Source: Pegea sp. RAD2-039 (Eukaryota; Chordata; Thaliacea; Salpida; Salpidae). Taken from it: 64,000 nt of DNA. The notes below the pieces were generated by a model that was not told the DNA's origin, did not search any database, and saw nothing but the letters and a program-made list of their open reading frames with translations. Made by a program: the position numbers and the translations under genes. Numbering within the stretch: position 1 is the first letter of the stretch; every line of letters starts with the position of its first letter. The DNA lies in NCBI GenBank assembly GCA_034620365.1, contig JAQGEQ010000177.1, positions 62,001 through 126,000 of the forward strand. The letters run 5' to 3'. Below, piece by piece: positions 1-11,433 of this stretch.

Positions 1-584
1 AAAAAGTTCTTTTTAATAAAAAGAAAAGGATTTTTTGCACAAAACAAATTTAAGAAATGTTGCAAATATTGAAATGAGCCATTTTTAAACTCATAAAAGT
101 ATATTCTTGTTTTGTTATTATGTTGATGATGTTTTAAGTTGTTTTTTATTTACTTTTGCTGATAAGGAAATTTTTTATCTAATTTTGTTGACCTTTTTGT
201 TCATACTTAACCTTGTATTTAAAGTTTGTTTTATGATAAATATTAACAAATTTACAAATCAAACATCTTATATTTCTGCTTTTAACAAATTTCTTTAAAA
301 GAAATTATTCTTAGTTGAAAATGTATCGATTTTAATGATGAAGTCATTCAACTTTTTATTGTCAGCTGTCAGTAATATTTTGTTTCAATTCTTTTCAATC
401 TGAAGAGGTTTTTAGACAGATGTAAAATTTTTGGCAATCTGTTAGTTTTGATTTAATATTTAAAATATTGATTCAAACCATCTGTTGATGATAAGAAAAG
501 AACTTTTTTTTGTTTCTCTTCAAGGTTCTAATCAAAAACAGTTTCTCAGAAAAATCTTTCAAAAATGAGTCATTTTTTACATGA
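1..584. other. AT-rich region with no supported gene
   Basis: Nothing convincing is seen here. Short open frames are AT-rich and lack splice context. If the gene that follows has earlier exons, this stretch would be intron or 5' flank. Confidence 0.5.
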
Positions 585-3165
585 ATGATGAGTAACTTCA
601 CAAGTTTGAATAAATTCTTTTATTTTCAGCCTCACTCAAATAAGTATAAGAACAATTTTGTCCCTGAGAAGCAGTCTATTGTGATCTTAGAGAACTCATT
701 TACACCATCAACCACACCTACTACTCCAGAAGTAATCAAGCCGCCACCAGCAGGCGCCAAAGAGACTATCAACTACTCGCTTAGTATCGATTTACAAGAA
801 ACAAAAGCTTTGTTTGAAAGGCCAGTGAGGAAGAGCAGAAAATCTTTCCGCAAACAGAGATCAACTAGTAGTAGTCGATCACTATCACCGAAATCCAGCA
901 GAAGCAGCAGTTGTCATAGTTACACTTTGAAATCGCAAGACGACTGTGACGTCATCAATACAGAAATGGCAGAAATAGTGCGCCCACCACCGGCTGGAAC
1001 TAAAGAAGTTGTTGACATCCAACCTAGTCTCAGCATCTCCGCCGTAAAAAGTCTCTTTGAGAAGAATAAGTCCGGATCTGATCTCGTTGATTCTGAAGCT
1101 CCAAGAAGACGTCAGCTACGATCTGATTGGGCAAATGAAGGTAAAATGGTTTACTGGTCACTGATTGGTTGCTGATTGGTGTTTTTACAGCTGGTAAGAA
1201 GGAAACTGTAGTCGTGGAAGGAAGTTTTGTTGAAGATAATGGTAAGAGAAAGTTGTTTTGAAGCTTGAAGATCTTTAATTGTATCTCTTCTTAAATTCTA
1301 ATCCTTATTTTAGCTCTTCAGAATAAAACTTATATTGAAGACACAGATGAGGAAGATTTGAGTAAATATATATTAGGGGATTTCGATTTTTGTGAATTTG
1401 CTTCAAATCTTAATTTTAGTGTTTAGTTGATCAAATGAAATATTTGAAAATATTTATAATCTGTTTACTTTAGATGTAAATATTTTTGAAAATCTTTCTG
1501 TAAGCTTCTAGAAGTTTCGCGTTGATTATTATCAGCTTTTTAGAAGTAATTTGTCGAAAATTCGAATCACAAAATAAAGATTTCAAATCACAAAAAAGTT
1601 TAATTGAAAATGAATGTTGATTTCAAAACATTTTTGTTAAAACTTCCGAGTATTTGTAGGTGTTGTGAGACCCCCAACTGCTGGTACTAAAGAGAAGCCG
1701 AGTTATCAGCTTGAAAGTAATGCGTTAAAATCGCGCGCCGCAATCTTTCAAGTTGGAAAAGTCAACGAGTATCAACCGCGAAATCGAGTTCAAAAAGAAG
1801 AAAAGAAGCCTGTAGCGGTTAGTTGATGTTTTGATGTATCTATCATTTGAATAAATTCAATTTTTAGGAGATTGTGAATCGAAAAGATGCAGAGGACGAA
1901 GAAGAAGATTTTGTTCCTTCAATTGATCAGAAAGCTGCGAGAAATGTCTTCGAAAATCACCAAGAATCGTAAGATGTCTACATCCCAAATTGATAACTTA
2001 AAAAACTTCTTCTAAATAGATCTTCTGCTCCGAGGACTGTAAATGATGTGATTCCAGCCGCTAATCTGAGGTAAGTCTCATCAAGTTTCAACGGATCTTC
2101 ATCTTTGAGCATTTTCAGTGCTGCAAAAGGAGTCTTCACTGGTGAAGTTGTTGCTGAGAATGATCAGGTGAAAGATCAGGTGATGTCTTTGATGTTATTT
2201 TCTTTAAATCATTGATTTTTGGATTTAATAAAAAGTGTTTTTTTGTGGCTTTTGATAAAAGATAAATTGAATGAAAGAACTTTTGAGATTTCTGTTTAAC
2301 CTTGAGGGGGTCCTTCTGGGGTCCTTCAGCTGGATTTGATCAAATTCGTTTTTTTCAGAATTTTCAAATATTTTCAAAAAAAAATTGATTTTTTTACAGA
2401 AAGAAGAAGTTCAGGAAGTTGAGACCCCGGAAGAGGTCCCAGCTCAAGCTCCTGTTGACCTTCCAGTCGAGACCCCGGAAGAGGTCCCAGCTCAAGTTCC
2501 TGTTGACCTTCCAGTCGAGACCCCGGAAGAGGTCCCAGTTCAATCTCCTGTTGAAACTCTGACTGAAATTCCATTCGAAATTCCAGTTAGTTTTGAAACT
2601 GCAGAAGTTGAAGAAAAAGGTAAAAAATATTTCCCCAAAAAACTTGTTAACATATTATCCCTTTTCTAGACGTTGTTGAAGATCCTGCTATTCAAGTAAG
2701 TCTCTGATCTTGATCTTTTGATCACGTGACTAAATTATGATATTTCAGACTATAAATGTTAATCAGGAAGAAGTTGAAGCGTTCCAAGATCAAGGTAACG
2801 CCCCACAACCTGCCCCTAGGCAATCCTCAGCACTTATGCCTGATTTTAACATTTTGTCCACTGAAACTTCTGAACCGGAAAACGCCATTTTCGACACTTC
2901 AGTTCAATCACCAAACTCAAACGGGAATACCATTTTCGCCCAATCAGAAAATCTCGATATTTTCGCCTCACCACCTCCAAACACGCCCGCTAAACCTCTC
3001 CAAGACCCATTCGAGTCCTTAAGCATGCCCACAAGCGACCCATTTTCATATGAGGCAACAGCACCAGCGGCTACATCTGATCCTTTCGATATTTTTGGTC
3101 AAATAAACTCAACACCAGCAGCAGCAACAACAACCAGCAAAGATCCTTTTGACTTGTTCGGTTGA
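585..3165 (+). CDS. Unrecognised modular protein with PPxAG/LFE modules and C-terminal DPF motifs
   Basis: Ten exons join in one frame: 585 or 630-1140, 1191-1241, 1314-1361, 1660-1817, 1868-1968, 2020-2070, 2119-2179, 2400-2619, 2670-2695, 2749-3165 (stop). From 585 this gives about 562 residues. A good acceptor ends at 629, so the first exon may really begin at 630 with the start further upstream. Three modules each start with a PPPAG or PPTAG motif followed by KE; about 20 residues later comes an LFE or IFQ box. A fourth box, NVFE, follows in the fifth exon. Exon 2400-2619 carries a Glu/Pro-rich tandem repeat. The C-terminus is low-complexity with DPF motifs (DPFESL, DPFSYE, DPFDIFG, DPFDLFG), typical of proteins that bind clathrin adaptor AP-2. 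The LFE boxes recall short actin-binding motifs. A cytoskeletal or endocytic adaptor is inference only. Confidence 0.8.
2420..2560 (+). repeat. In-frame coding tandem repeat, unit 60 bp, about 2.3 copies
   Basis: Within the eighth exon the unit encoding ETPEEVPAQAPVDLPV with small substitutions is repeated, giving a Glu/Pro/Val-rich linker. The antisense strand is open here only because of the repeat. Confidence 0.8.
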
Positions 3166-6100
3166 TTTAGTTTGTTGTGCTTTTGTAGCAATTATGATTG
3201 TTGTAATTTGTGTTTGTTGTAGATGTAGTTTTGGCTGATCATTCCCTCATCCTTAGAACCCCCGATCTTAGTAAGATTATATTTTGTTACAGATGAATCA
3301 ACTCAATAATTGTCAACTTGAATATCTTTTTTGAGCAGTTAATTTGGTTGTGAGTATTTTGCATGAAAGACCTTTTTCTGACCAATCATCTGCATGTTAA
3401 CTCCCCTCGTGACCATTTAATGCATGATTTAGCTTGCTTCTGATTGGATAGATTCTAAATTTATTCTATCCTGACTAACACTTGCTTTTAGCATATTTAT
3501 TTCACTAACATTTAATCAGCTTTTAGTTTTGTCCATTCTCTTGTTAGACAATTATGTTCTTCAAAAACCTTTTTACATCTTTTAGCAAAATTAAACTTTG
3601 ATTTTTGCAATTTGTAAATAAATTAAACTTTTTCTGCAAACTAACTTTCACTTTTTTTTTGTATTAAATTTTTTTCTCTTAATTTCTATTTTCCACAAAA
3701 ATAAATTTTGGTGTTCTTCAGATTTTTTCTTTTTGTCATCAATAACAAAGTTAGCTGAAACCTTCTCTTGTCAATTTTCTTATTTAGACTTCAAGACAAT
3801 CTGACTTTCTGTGTTCTACTTACAAATGTACTTTATAAATGGTATTGCAACTCGTTCAAGATAATAAATCAAGTATAATTACCATTGACGAGTTTATTTG
3901 AAAACTTCAAAAATTTTTAAGACTAGCAGCTGAAAATAAAAAGAATTTTTCAACGTTGATTTATCTTCAATTGTTGGATCAACTTGAAACAATTTTGAAA
4001 ACTTGAAAGTTACAGAACCACTTTCTGTTGGTAGAAAATCCTTCAGATTTTAATTATTGATGTTTTTTTTTAATATCAGATACGTGGTTTTATAGGGTTT
4101 TTAACAAACAATTTTCTGAATGTTTAAAAACCTGAGCTTTACAGATACTTTCAATGGTTGTTGTCTGATTTTTAGCTTTCTACTTATAGTTTCATCAAAA
4201 TAAAACGTCAATAATACCTTGAAAAAAGATATATTTCGAGAATGGGGGAAATAAAATAAGAAATTGAATGAAAATTGAAGGAAGTTGTAGAAATAAAAAG
4301 TTGATCATTTCTTCTTTGATAATTTTTCCAAATTGATATTTTCTGAAAACAATTTAAAATAAACTAATTTTAAACATCAGATCTTTTTAAAAAAAATATG
4401 TTTTCAATCTTAAAAGTAAATTCAAAGTCAAAATAATTTCAGAAAAACTTTCCAAATGATATTCAATGGTTGAATTTGCAACAAACTTTTGGTTTGTTTT
4501 ACAAATTTAAAATTTGTACTTGTAATAACATTTTTTTGAGATTTTCAACACTAATTTTTATCATAAATTTTACACAATTTCTCTAAACAGATTTACATCA
4601 AAAAATAATTTAAAAAAATATTTTTTCCGAGTCTACACTACAAGCTTTTTCTTCTAATTTGATAGATTGAACTTTTCTTCATAATTTTGTATTTCAAAAA
4701 GTAATTATAAAACACTTTTAATTGTTAATCACAAAAATAAATTTATTCAAATTTTTGTTCACAAACTGGACAGTTTTGGCTTTTTGTGTTTAACAACTAA
4801 ATGTAACAAATTTTCTCAAAATCTTTTTTAGCTAAAAATTTAATTTTGAATTTAAAACAAAGGAAATTGATGTTTTTCAGACTTTTAATATTTTCTTAAA
4901 ATTATTTATTTATATTATCAATCTTAAAAATATTATTGTTACAATAAATAATATTTTTAAATATTATCTTTACAAATAATAATGGGTAATAAGATTTTAA
5001 TCTTGTTTATATATACTACTTATTAGTTTTTAAGAATTTTTTTACTTGCTATTATAAAACTTTACTTTTAGTTCATGATAAAGAACTACATTAAAAGCTA
5101 TTTCTGTTAAATTGATTTTTATTTGACATTTGATTTGAACTTTTAAATATAATTAACTTTTTAGTTAAAATTTTAGATCATGTTTTTAATTCAAATTTTA
5201 ACCAAAAATTTTCTTTCTTACTTTTCGAAAATAAAAGTTTTCAACAAATTTTTTTTTATTTTTGTTTTAATAAAGTTTCCAACTTAAATATTGCTTCCAT
5301 CAATTTCTCTCAAGCTTTGTACTTATATTTAATTTATTCTAATTTAAATTTTTCTATATTCAACATACTAATTAAATAATGGTTACATAAATGAAAAACA
5401 AATACTTAAAAAAACTTATTAAACTTGAATTTAACGAATTAGGTAGAAAACAAAAATTAAATGATTTTGATAATCTCATACTAAAATCATGTAAAATTTC
5501 TATATTTCCGGTAATAAAATTATTATTGGATCATTTAAGCACTGTTCTGGACTATATGTTTGCATTTAATTGCGGACAGACAATCATCAACAATTTATCT
5601 TTTTTGTATGTTCTAAAAAGCCTTATTGACAGAATTGATTGATAACTCTTATTTTTCATTATTTCAAAATGTTAAATTGCTAAAACATTTTGTAAAATAC
5701 TTTAATGTGAGCTACGAAAATAAAATGATTGAATAACCTTTTTATAAAGTTAATGCTATGAACAGATTACTATTTTAACAACTTAGACTTGCTGGTTTTA
5801 CCTTAAAGTTTGAAATTTTTTTAAAATTGGCTTCAATAAGTAATTCATTTACACTTATTGTCGTATTCAAAAGTAGATTTGTTAAAGTTTTCTTAAACTA
5901 TTTTCTGCGTCATCGGAAGAAATATATTGTAAAGGATGAAATTATTTGATAATACTCTTCAATTCTCCCATAAATTTAGAAGTTTTGATGCATATATATC
6001 CTTAAAATTTAATTTTTTGCAGTCAAACTATTCTCCTTAACATCAAAGACGAGCTGTTAGCGCCAACTTGAGATAGAAATATGAAACCATGACAACTGAG

Positions 6101-6660
6101 TAAGCTTAGCAAAAGTAAACATAAACTTGTAAATGTTATACTTTATTTTTTAAAATAGTTGATTTGATTTTAATTTTTTTTGGAAGATTATTTTTGTATT
6201 ACTTTGTCTTGCAGCATTTGAAATAAATAATTTATTTTTAAATTACTTTTACAAACTCTTTATAAACAATTTTATATATTTGATTACAATTCTTTACTTC
6301 CTAAATTATTTTTAATGAAAATGTTATTTTAAATTTAATAAAAAACTTTCCAGTGAATATATATACTTTTAAAAATACTTATAACAAATTTATTTATATT
6401 ATTTACAGCATTAAGTAATCTTATTAGTTTTATATAAAAACTGCATAATATTTGTATTAAACTTACTAATTGATTATTAAAAAAAGGTTTTTATACATAA
6501 TATCAGTTGCTTTTATCTAATTAAATGTTTAAATTTTATTTTAACAACTTTAATATCTTAGTAGTCAATTTTTAAGATCATTTTGTTCATAAACAAACAT
6601 TTTAACTTTAATTTATTTAAATAAAAAATTCAGTTTTTACTTTTCAACAAATTTATTTTT
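3166..6660. other. Intergenic AT-rich DNA, 3' flank
   Basis: The first part is probably 3' UTR of the preceding gene. An 83-codon open frame at 5391-5642 has AT-driven composition (Lys, Leu, Ile, Asn), no splice context and no recognisable motif, so it is not called. No RNA gene or repeat family was seen. Confidence 0.5.
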
Positions 6661-6668
6661 CTTACTAG
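6661..6668 (+). promoter_or_regulatory. Unpaired 3' splice acceptor upstream of NME5 start (possible trans-splice site)
   Basis: A T-rich tract ending CTTACTAG lies 19 nt before the NME5 ATG. No obvious matching donor was seen upstream. It could receive a spliced leader or close an ordinary 5'-UTR intron. Confidence 0.5.
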
Positions 6669-6687
6669 AAGCTTGTAACTTAATAAA

Positions 6688-7556
6688 ATGGAAAATGAGA
6701 ATCCCCAACTACAGATGCAAAATCCCTGTGTGTATGTTGAAAAAACTCTGATTATAATCAAACCAGATGCTATGAAACACAAAGAAATAATTGAAAATTT
6801 GATTCTCAGTAAAGGATTTACAATTCTAAAAGTAACTTTTATATTTCAGTAAAATATTTGTTCATATTTTCTGAATTTTGTACTTAGAAAAGACATCTTC
6901 ACCTATCTCCTGAAATAGCTGCAGACTTTTATATTGAGCATCACGGGAAAATGTTTTTTACTGAACTTGTTGCTTATATGAGTAGCGCTCCAATCATGAT
7001 TTTTTGTGTTGCAAGACACAGAGCAATTAGTTTGTGGTTGGAACTGATGGGTCCTGCCTCACCTTGCAATGTTAGTTGAAGTCAATCACAAAATTGACAG
7101 CAAACTATTTTGATACTAAAACTTTTAGGGAGATGGCTTAAGGAGTAAGTATGGAATTAATAAAATTCAAAATGCTCTTCACGGCAGCGACTCATACTCC
7201 TCTGCTTGCAGAGAGATCAGATTTATTTTTGCTGATAGTAAGTTTGAATACGGTGTTGAAACAAATTATAATTTGATTTTTAGGTATTATTGAACCAATA
7301 AGCGTTGGTCAGAGTTGCAAAGATTATGTGAATAAGGAGATTATGGCCACTTTACTAAAAGGCCTGACTGCTTTATGTAAAGAAAAGCCCAAAGATCCTT
7401 TAGTAAGTTTTCTTGTCTTTGATTAGTCAAGTTTTAATTTTATTTTATTTTCAGGAGTGGCTTGCTGATTGGTTGACTGAAAACAATCCTAATAAACCTC
7501 AGATTGAAAATCCAATCGTAATTAACCCTCCTAAAATGTCAATGATCTTGGATTAG
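6688..7556 (+). CDS. NME5: NME5, ciliary nucleoside diphosphate kinase homologue
   Basis: Five exons (6688-6831, 6888-7070, 7129-7237, 7284-7402, 7455-7556) give 218 residues, close to the vertebrate NME5 length of about 212. The NDPK domain begins EKTLIIIKPDAM (about residues 18-29) and contains HGKMFF, AYMSS and LMGP. The motif ALHGSDS keeps the histidine that corresponds to the NDPK active-site histidine. The C-terminus (WLADWLTENNPNKP) matches the Dpy-30-like tail found in NME5. In animals this protein belongs to the radial spoke region of motile cilia and has little or no classical kinase activity. All four introns are 46-58 nt. The gene converges on CDK10, with 365 bp between the two stop codons. 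Confidence 0.95.
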
Positions 7557-7626
7557 AGTTTCCAATTTTGATTGTTATCTCTCAAATTACTAAACATGAT
7601 TATTGATATTTGTGCAAAGTGATAAA

Positions 7627-7648
7627 ATAATAAAAAATGAAGAAATAA
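7627..7648 (+). terminator. NME5 polyadenylation signals
   Basis: Two AATAAA-type hexamers (AATAAAAAATG and AAATAAAAACT) lie about 70-90 nt after the NME5 stop. On the opposite strand, AATAAA at about 7655-7663 could serve CDK10, so the two 3' ends nearly meet. Confidence 0.5.
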
Positions 7649-7921
7649 AAACTGAATTTATTTCAACTATCAAATTTTTTGACGTTTTAAAATTCAAAGT
7701 TTAGAAAGACAAATTACTAAAAAAATTAAAATTGAAAATCCAAATTTACAAAATGTCTTCTGTGAATGAAAACCTTTTTTGAACCTTAAAAAAAAGCTTG
7801 AATAAAAATCTAAAAGTTGAAAAAGTTTCTTTTTACTTTTGAGGGTTCCTCATCTTTTTTTGATTTCCTCTTTCGCTGCCTACAAACAATAATTTAAAGA
7901 TTAACATCTGAAGATCAACAT

Positions 7922-9600
7922 CTAAAGATCAACTAACTCATTAGGTTGATTGTTTCTGTGATGAGGAAATGTCGGCATCATCTCGGGTTTACAGGCTGAA
8001 GAACAAAATGATCAGATCTCAACAAAAAGTCCCAACAGTAACTCACGTAGAGGAGCTTGTTTAAAATATGATAGTTGTAAGCAATCCCTAGCAGACGCTC
8101 TTTTAGAAGAATCATACATGAGGAGATTATTGAGCAAACTCATTCCTGCGTTTGAAAGCCAAGGAAAAGCAGTTTTCAGATTATTATAAGGTTGATTTTG
8201 AAGATGAACATTTTTAATGTCCGGAAGTTGAGAGTATCCCTATAGATGAAGATCAGCATCCAATCCCATAAGAGGTTGGTTACTAACCGGCCAGATAGTT
8301 TCATTAGGGGACCCGAGAAGTTTTATAATCAAATCTATCATTTGTATCTCAGATTTTCCTTGAAAGAGCGGTTTATGTGCTAACAATTCAGCAAAAATAC
8401 AACCAGCTGCCCACAAATCTACAAAAATCACTTTTAGAACCATCAAGGGAGCTTTTTTGGGGCTTACCAATCCCAGAATCATGAGTTTCCGACCCAAACA
8501 GTAATTCTGGGGCACGATACCACAGAGTAACCACCCTTGGGGTCATATTACATTTAGGAAGTCCAAATTCGCGAGCTAACCCAAAATCAGCGATCTTTAA
8601 AATCCCAGCATCAGTCATAAGAAGATTAGAAACCTTCAGATCTCTGATGAAAGATGGATTTAAAAAATGTCGATGACGTCATCAGACACACCTGTGAACA
8701 ATGTAACTCTCATGAAGGAATTTTAATCCTTCTAGTAGCTGGATGATAATACATTTGACTTGAGCTTCTGAAAATGGAGAAATCATGTTGTCAAGAAGAC
8801 TTCCCAGATCTTGTTCACAATACTCCATCACCAAAAAGATGCTGAATTGAGAATTAGTTTGAAAAAGTCGACCAACTTCTCATTTCTTCACCTGTCTAGT
8901 TTCTGCCCGACAACAACCTCTTTCAATTCAACGATATTTTGATGTTTAAGATTCAATAATAAAGTGATTTCACGTAAACTACTGATAGAGATTCCATCTT
9001 GTTCGTTTTCTGATCGAACTTTTTTCAAAGCTACAATCTCATTATTGGATGTGTCTTTGGCTCGATCTGAAGTTGAAACGTCAAAATTGTAAAAAGGAAC
9101 AAATTAGTTGATAGTTTATGTAAATTGAAGGTTGGATTCTTGAAGAGTAATCTGAAATGCTAGCAGATGTAGGATTGTTTACATCATTTACATGATCTTA
9201 TTTATAATTGAGAAGAATTTCAAGGTTAATGATGCTTTCAACAGCAGAGGTTTCTTATATATGCCATTATTTACTCTATTTTATTCATAATAAAAATGTA
9301 TACAAATCAAATTGATCTAAACAAGTTGTTTCAAGTTGCAGTTCGAAAATAAACTAAAGATAAAAATATATAAGCTCAAGTAACTATTCAAATTTAAATC
9401 TTACAAAAAACTTACAAACGATTCCATATGTTCCTTCTCCAACTCGATTCAATTTCTCAAAAGTTTGAACGTTTCGACATTTACCTAACTGAAAACAGCA
9501 AGTTGGTCATCAAAACTCAGAAGAACCTCGAACTTACTCTCAAAGAGTCAGGGATGTAAATTGGATCACCAGAAAGTGAAAATAAGTTCTCTAAACTCAT
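7922..9600 (-). CDS. CDK10: CDK10, cyclin-dependent kinase of the PISSLRE type
   Basis: Eight exons on the minus strand (9538-9600, 9416-9488, 9066-8892, 8841-8692, 8643-8468, 8418-8288, 8239-8047, 7995-7922) give 344 residues with every junction in frame. The CDK10 N-terminus [20 protein letters not shown] precedes the glycine loop [13 protein letters not shown] holds the ATP lysine. The cyclin-binding helix reads SISSLRE where vertebrates have PISSLRE. HRDLKVSN and DFGLA are the catalytic and Mg motifs. [13 protein letters not shown] is the activation segment. The C-terminal block [11 protein letters not shown] is a CDK10 hallmark. CDK10 acts with cyclin M (CCNQ) on transcription factor and cilium control. 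Introns are 48-51 nt except the second (349 nt). The gene lies just downstream of TTC14 on the same strand. Confidence 0.96.
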
Positions 9601-9619
9601 ATTTAAATTACAAGAATCA

Positions 9620-9640
9620 CTAAAAAGAAAAAAAATCAGT
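9620..9640 (-). promoter_or_regulatory. 3' splice acceptor between TTC14 and CDK10 (possible trans-splice site)
   Basis: Read on the minus strand, a pyrimidine tract (TTTTTTTTCTTTTTAG) ends 19 nt before the CDK10 ATG, inside the 153-bp gap after the TTC14 stop. A site like this between two same-strand genes is what an SL-resolved operon needs. Confidence 0.55.
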
Positions 9641-9753
9641 AAAGAACTTTAAATGACAGAGATAGAATTAGATGAAAATTTCGCAATATTTTGCAGCAAG
9701 AAATATTCAATTCTTCAAATATCTAAGGCACAATTAACTAAAATCAATTTTGA

Positions 9754-11403
9754 TCAAACTTTTTTTTTACTTTCAAACTGATTTATACAAGCAAGAATAT
9801 CATTCAAATTTGTGTTATCAATTTTTCTAATAGATGAACTTGTAATAATTTGATGAGATTTCGAACCAGATGCATTTAAACCAGATTTTGTTTTTGAATT
9901 CTTCTGAAATTCATTCTTATTATTGTATCTATGAAAATCATTGTTCGAATCTTTTGTAGGTCCTCTAGAAGATCGTGAATCAGAGATTCTCCTGATCTTT
10001 TTATCCACAGATGACATTTTATGTTTCAATATTTTCTCTTTCATCATTGTTTTTTGTTTTTTTTTATTCTTTTTCTTCTTTTTTGAAGGCGGGGTTTGGT
10101 CACTGGATGATGATGAAGATTCAGATGACTCTGAGGATGTCTCTCTCTTCTTTTTTCTATTTTTTCTTCTTTTATGTTTACTTACATCATTTTCAAGCAA
10201 GAGTTTCACCTTTGAAATAGAAACTGTTTGACTTTCATCTGAAAAAGTTTCTTTTTTTAACCTCTCCTGATTTTCTTCACTTTGCTGATATCTCAAAGCC
10301 TCTAAATTCTTTATTTCTTCTTTTGCAATCTTATTTTGAGGTTCAATATTCAAAACACGTCGAAATAATGCTTTTGCTTCATATATTTGATCTTTATCAT
10401 CATTTTTTGAACATAGAGATTTGCCTTTTTCAATTAATACTTCAACAAGATACTTTTTAGCATTTTCATGACTTGGCTTCAGATCAAGAGCCTCTGTAAA
10501 CGATTCAATCGCTTTTTGATATGCGCTGTGATTTGCATAAACAGCTCCCTTAGCAACGATTGCATTGACATTTGTCGGATCAAGTTTTAGAGCTTTGTTC
10601 ATTTCGGCCAGAGCTGCAAACTTTTCACCTTTCTGACAAAGATCAACTCCTCTTTTCACACAAACCTCCGCAACTTTTGAAGATTGTGTCTTCCTTAATT
10701 GAGGAGCATACTGCTCTGAAGGAAACGAAAGATTATGAAGATCCTCAAAGAAAGATAACTTTGAATTTTGAATCAAATATTTTCTGAGGTATTCTACAAC
10801 ATGAGGATTATAAAAGCCAACTGATAAATTCAAAGTTTTATCAAAATTATCAGTAGATGTTAAAGATCGTTTATAATAGATTGGTAGATCATCCTCTGAA
10901 ATGATTCCATATTTAAAACTATTCCAATTTAAGTCATCTTTGATTAAAGAAACAACTAAATTAGACTGGCGAGTTGAAACTTCAATTATTTCACCTCTTA
11001 TCAAATCTCCAGCACTAAATCTTTTTAAGACATTATCAAATGTTGTTCTTTTCGGAAGTTCAGACTTTGGGCAAAATGCTTTAATCCCTAATTTATCTAA
11101 CTTCATACAGTTGATGCCATCAAAACAAACCAAATTGATTGAAAGACCATAATCATCAATAAAACCAATTCGCCCAATCACTAAGTCACCTTCATCAACT
11201 AACTTCCAGAAGTGCTCTAAGAGAAAGGATTTGTTGACTTGGAGATAATTATCTAATGATGGAACTACTCCATAGATTTCAGAGTTGTTTTGATTTTCAA
11301 AAGAATTTTTTCTTGATAAGTTATGAGAACAATTTGTTTTCTTGAAATGTTTTAATTTTACTTTTGCACTTGCAACAAAATTTCTTATTTTGTCTTCAGC
11401 CAT
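9754..11403 (-). CDS. TTC14: TTC14, S1-domain and TPR protein
   Basis: One uninterrupted exon of 549 residues. Residues about 70-155 form an S1/OB RNA-binding-like domain (GDLVIGRIGF, then GDLIRGEIIEVS and LVVSLIKDD). Residues about 245-365 contain TPR repeats (ALAEMNKALKLDPTN, AIESFTEALDLKPSH, AKALFRRVLNIEPQN). The C-terminal third is rich in Lys and Ser, with poly-Ser and poly-Lys runs like those of nuclear RNA-processing proteins. This domain order is that of animal TTC14, whose precise role is poorly known. No intron is seen, unlike most neighbours. CDK10 follows 153 bp downstream on the same strand. Confidence 0.92.
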   Translation of the reverse strand: MAEDKIRNFVASAKVKLKHFKKTNCSHNLSRKNSFENQNNSEIYGVVPSLDNYLQVNKSFLLEHFWKLVDEGDLVIGRIGFIDDYGLSINLVCFDGINCMKLDKLGIKAFCPKSELPKRTTFDNVLKRFSAGDLIRGEIIEVSTRQSNLVVSLIKDDLNWNSFKYGIISEDDLPIYYKRSLTSTDNFDKTLNLSVGFYNPHVVEYLRKYLIQNSKLSFFEDLHNLSFPSEQYAPQLRKTQSSKVAEVCVKRGVDLCQKGEKFAALAEMNKALKLDPTNVNAIVAKGAVYANHSAYQKAIESFTEALDLKPSHENAKKYLVEVLIEKGKSLCSKNDDKDQIYEAKALFRRVLNIEPQNKIAKEEIKNLEALRYQQSEENQERLKKETFSDESQTVSISKVKLLLENDVSKHKRRKNRKKKRETSSESSESSSSSSDQTPPSKKKKKNKKKQKTMMKEKILKHKMSSVDKKIRRISDSRSSRGPTKDSNNDFHRYNNKNEFQKNSKTKSGLNASGSKSHQIITSSSIRKIDNTNLNDILACINQFESKKKV

Positions 11404-11415
11404 ATTTTGAACTGC

Positions 11416-11433
11416 CTAAAACCAATAAAAAGA
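11416..11433 (-). promoter_or_regulatory. Unpaired 3' splice acceptor upstream of TTC14 start
   Basis: On the minus strand TTTTTATTGGTTTTAG ends 12 nt before the ATG. It may be a trans-splice acceptor or the end of a 5'-UTR intron. Confidence 0.45.

Noticed and set aside
2374-2574. Minus-strand 66-codon open frame with a repeated ELGPLPGSRLEG motif
   Set aside because: It is the antisense of the coding tandem repeat in the plus-strand exon 2400-2619; splice sites and frame support only the plus strand.
5391-5642. 83-codon open frame
   Set aside because: Lys/Leu/Ile/Asn composition expected from AT-rich DNA, no splice context, no motif.
9941-10231. Plus-strand open frame over TTC14, rich in Phe
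   Set aside because: It is the complement of the Lys/Ser-rich tail of TTC14.
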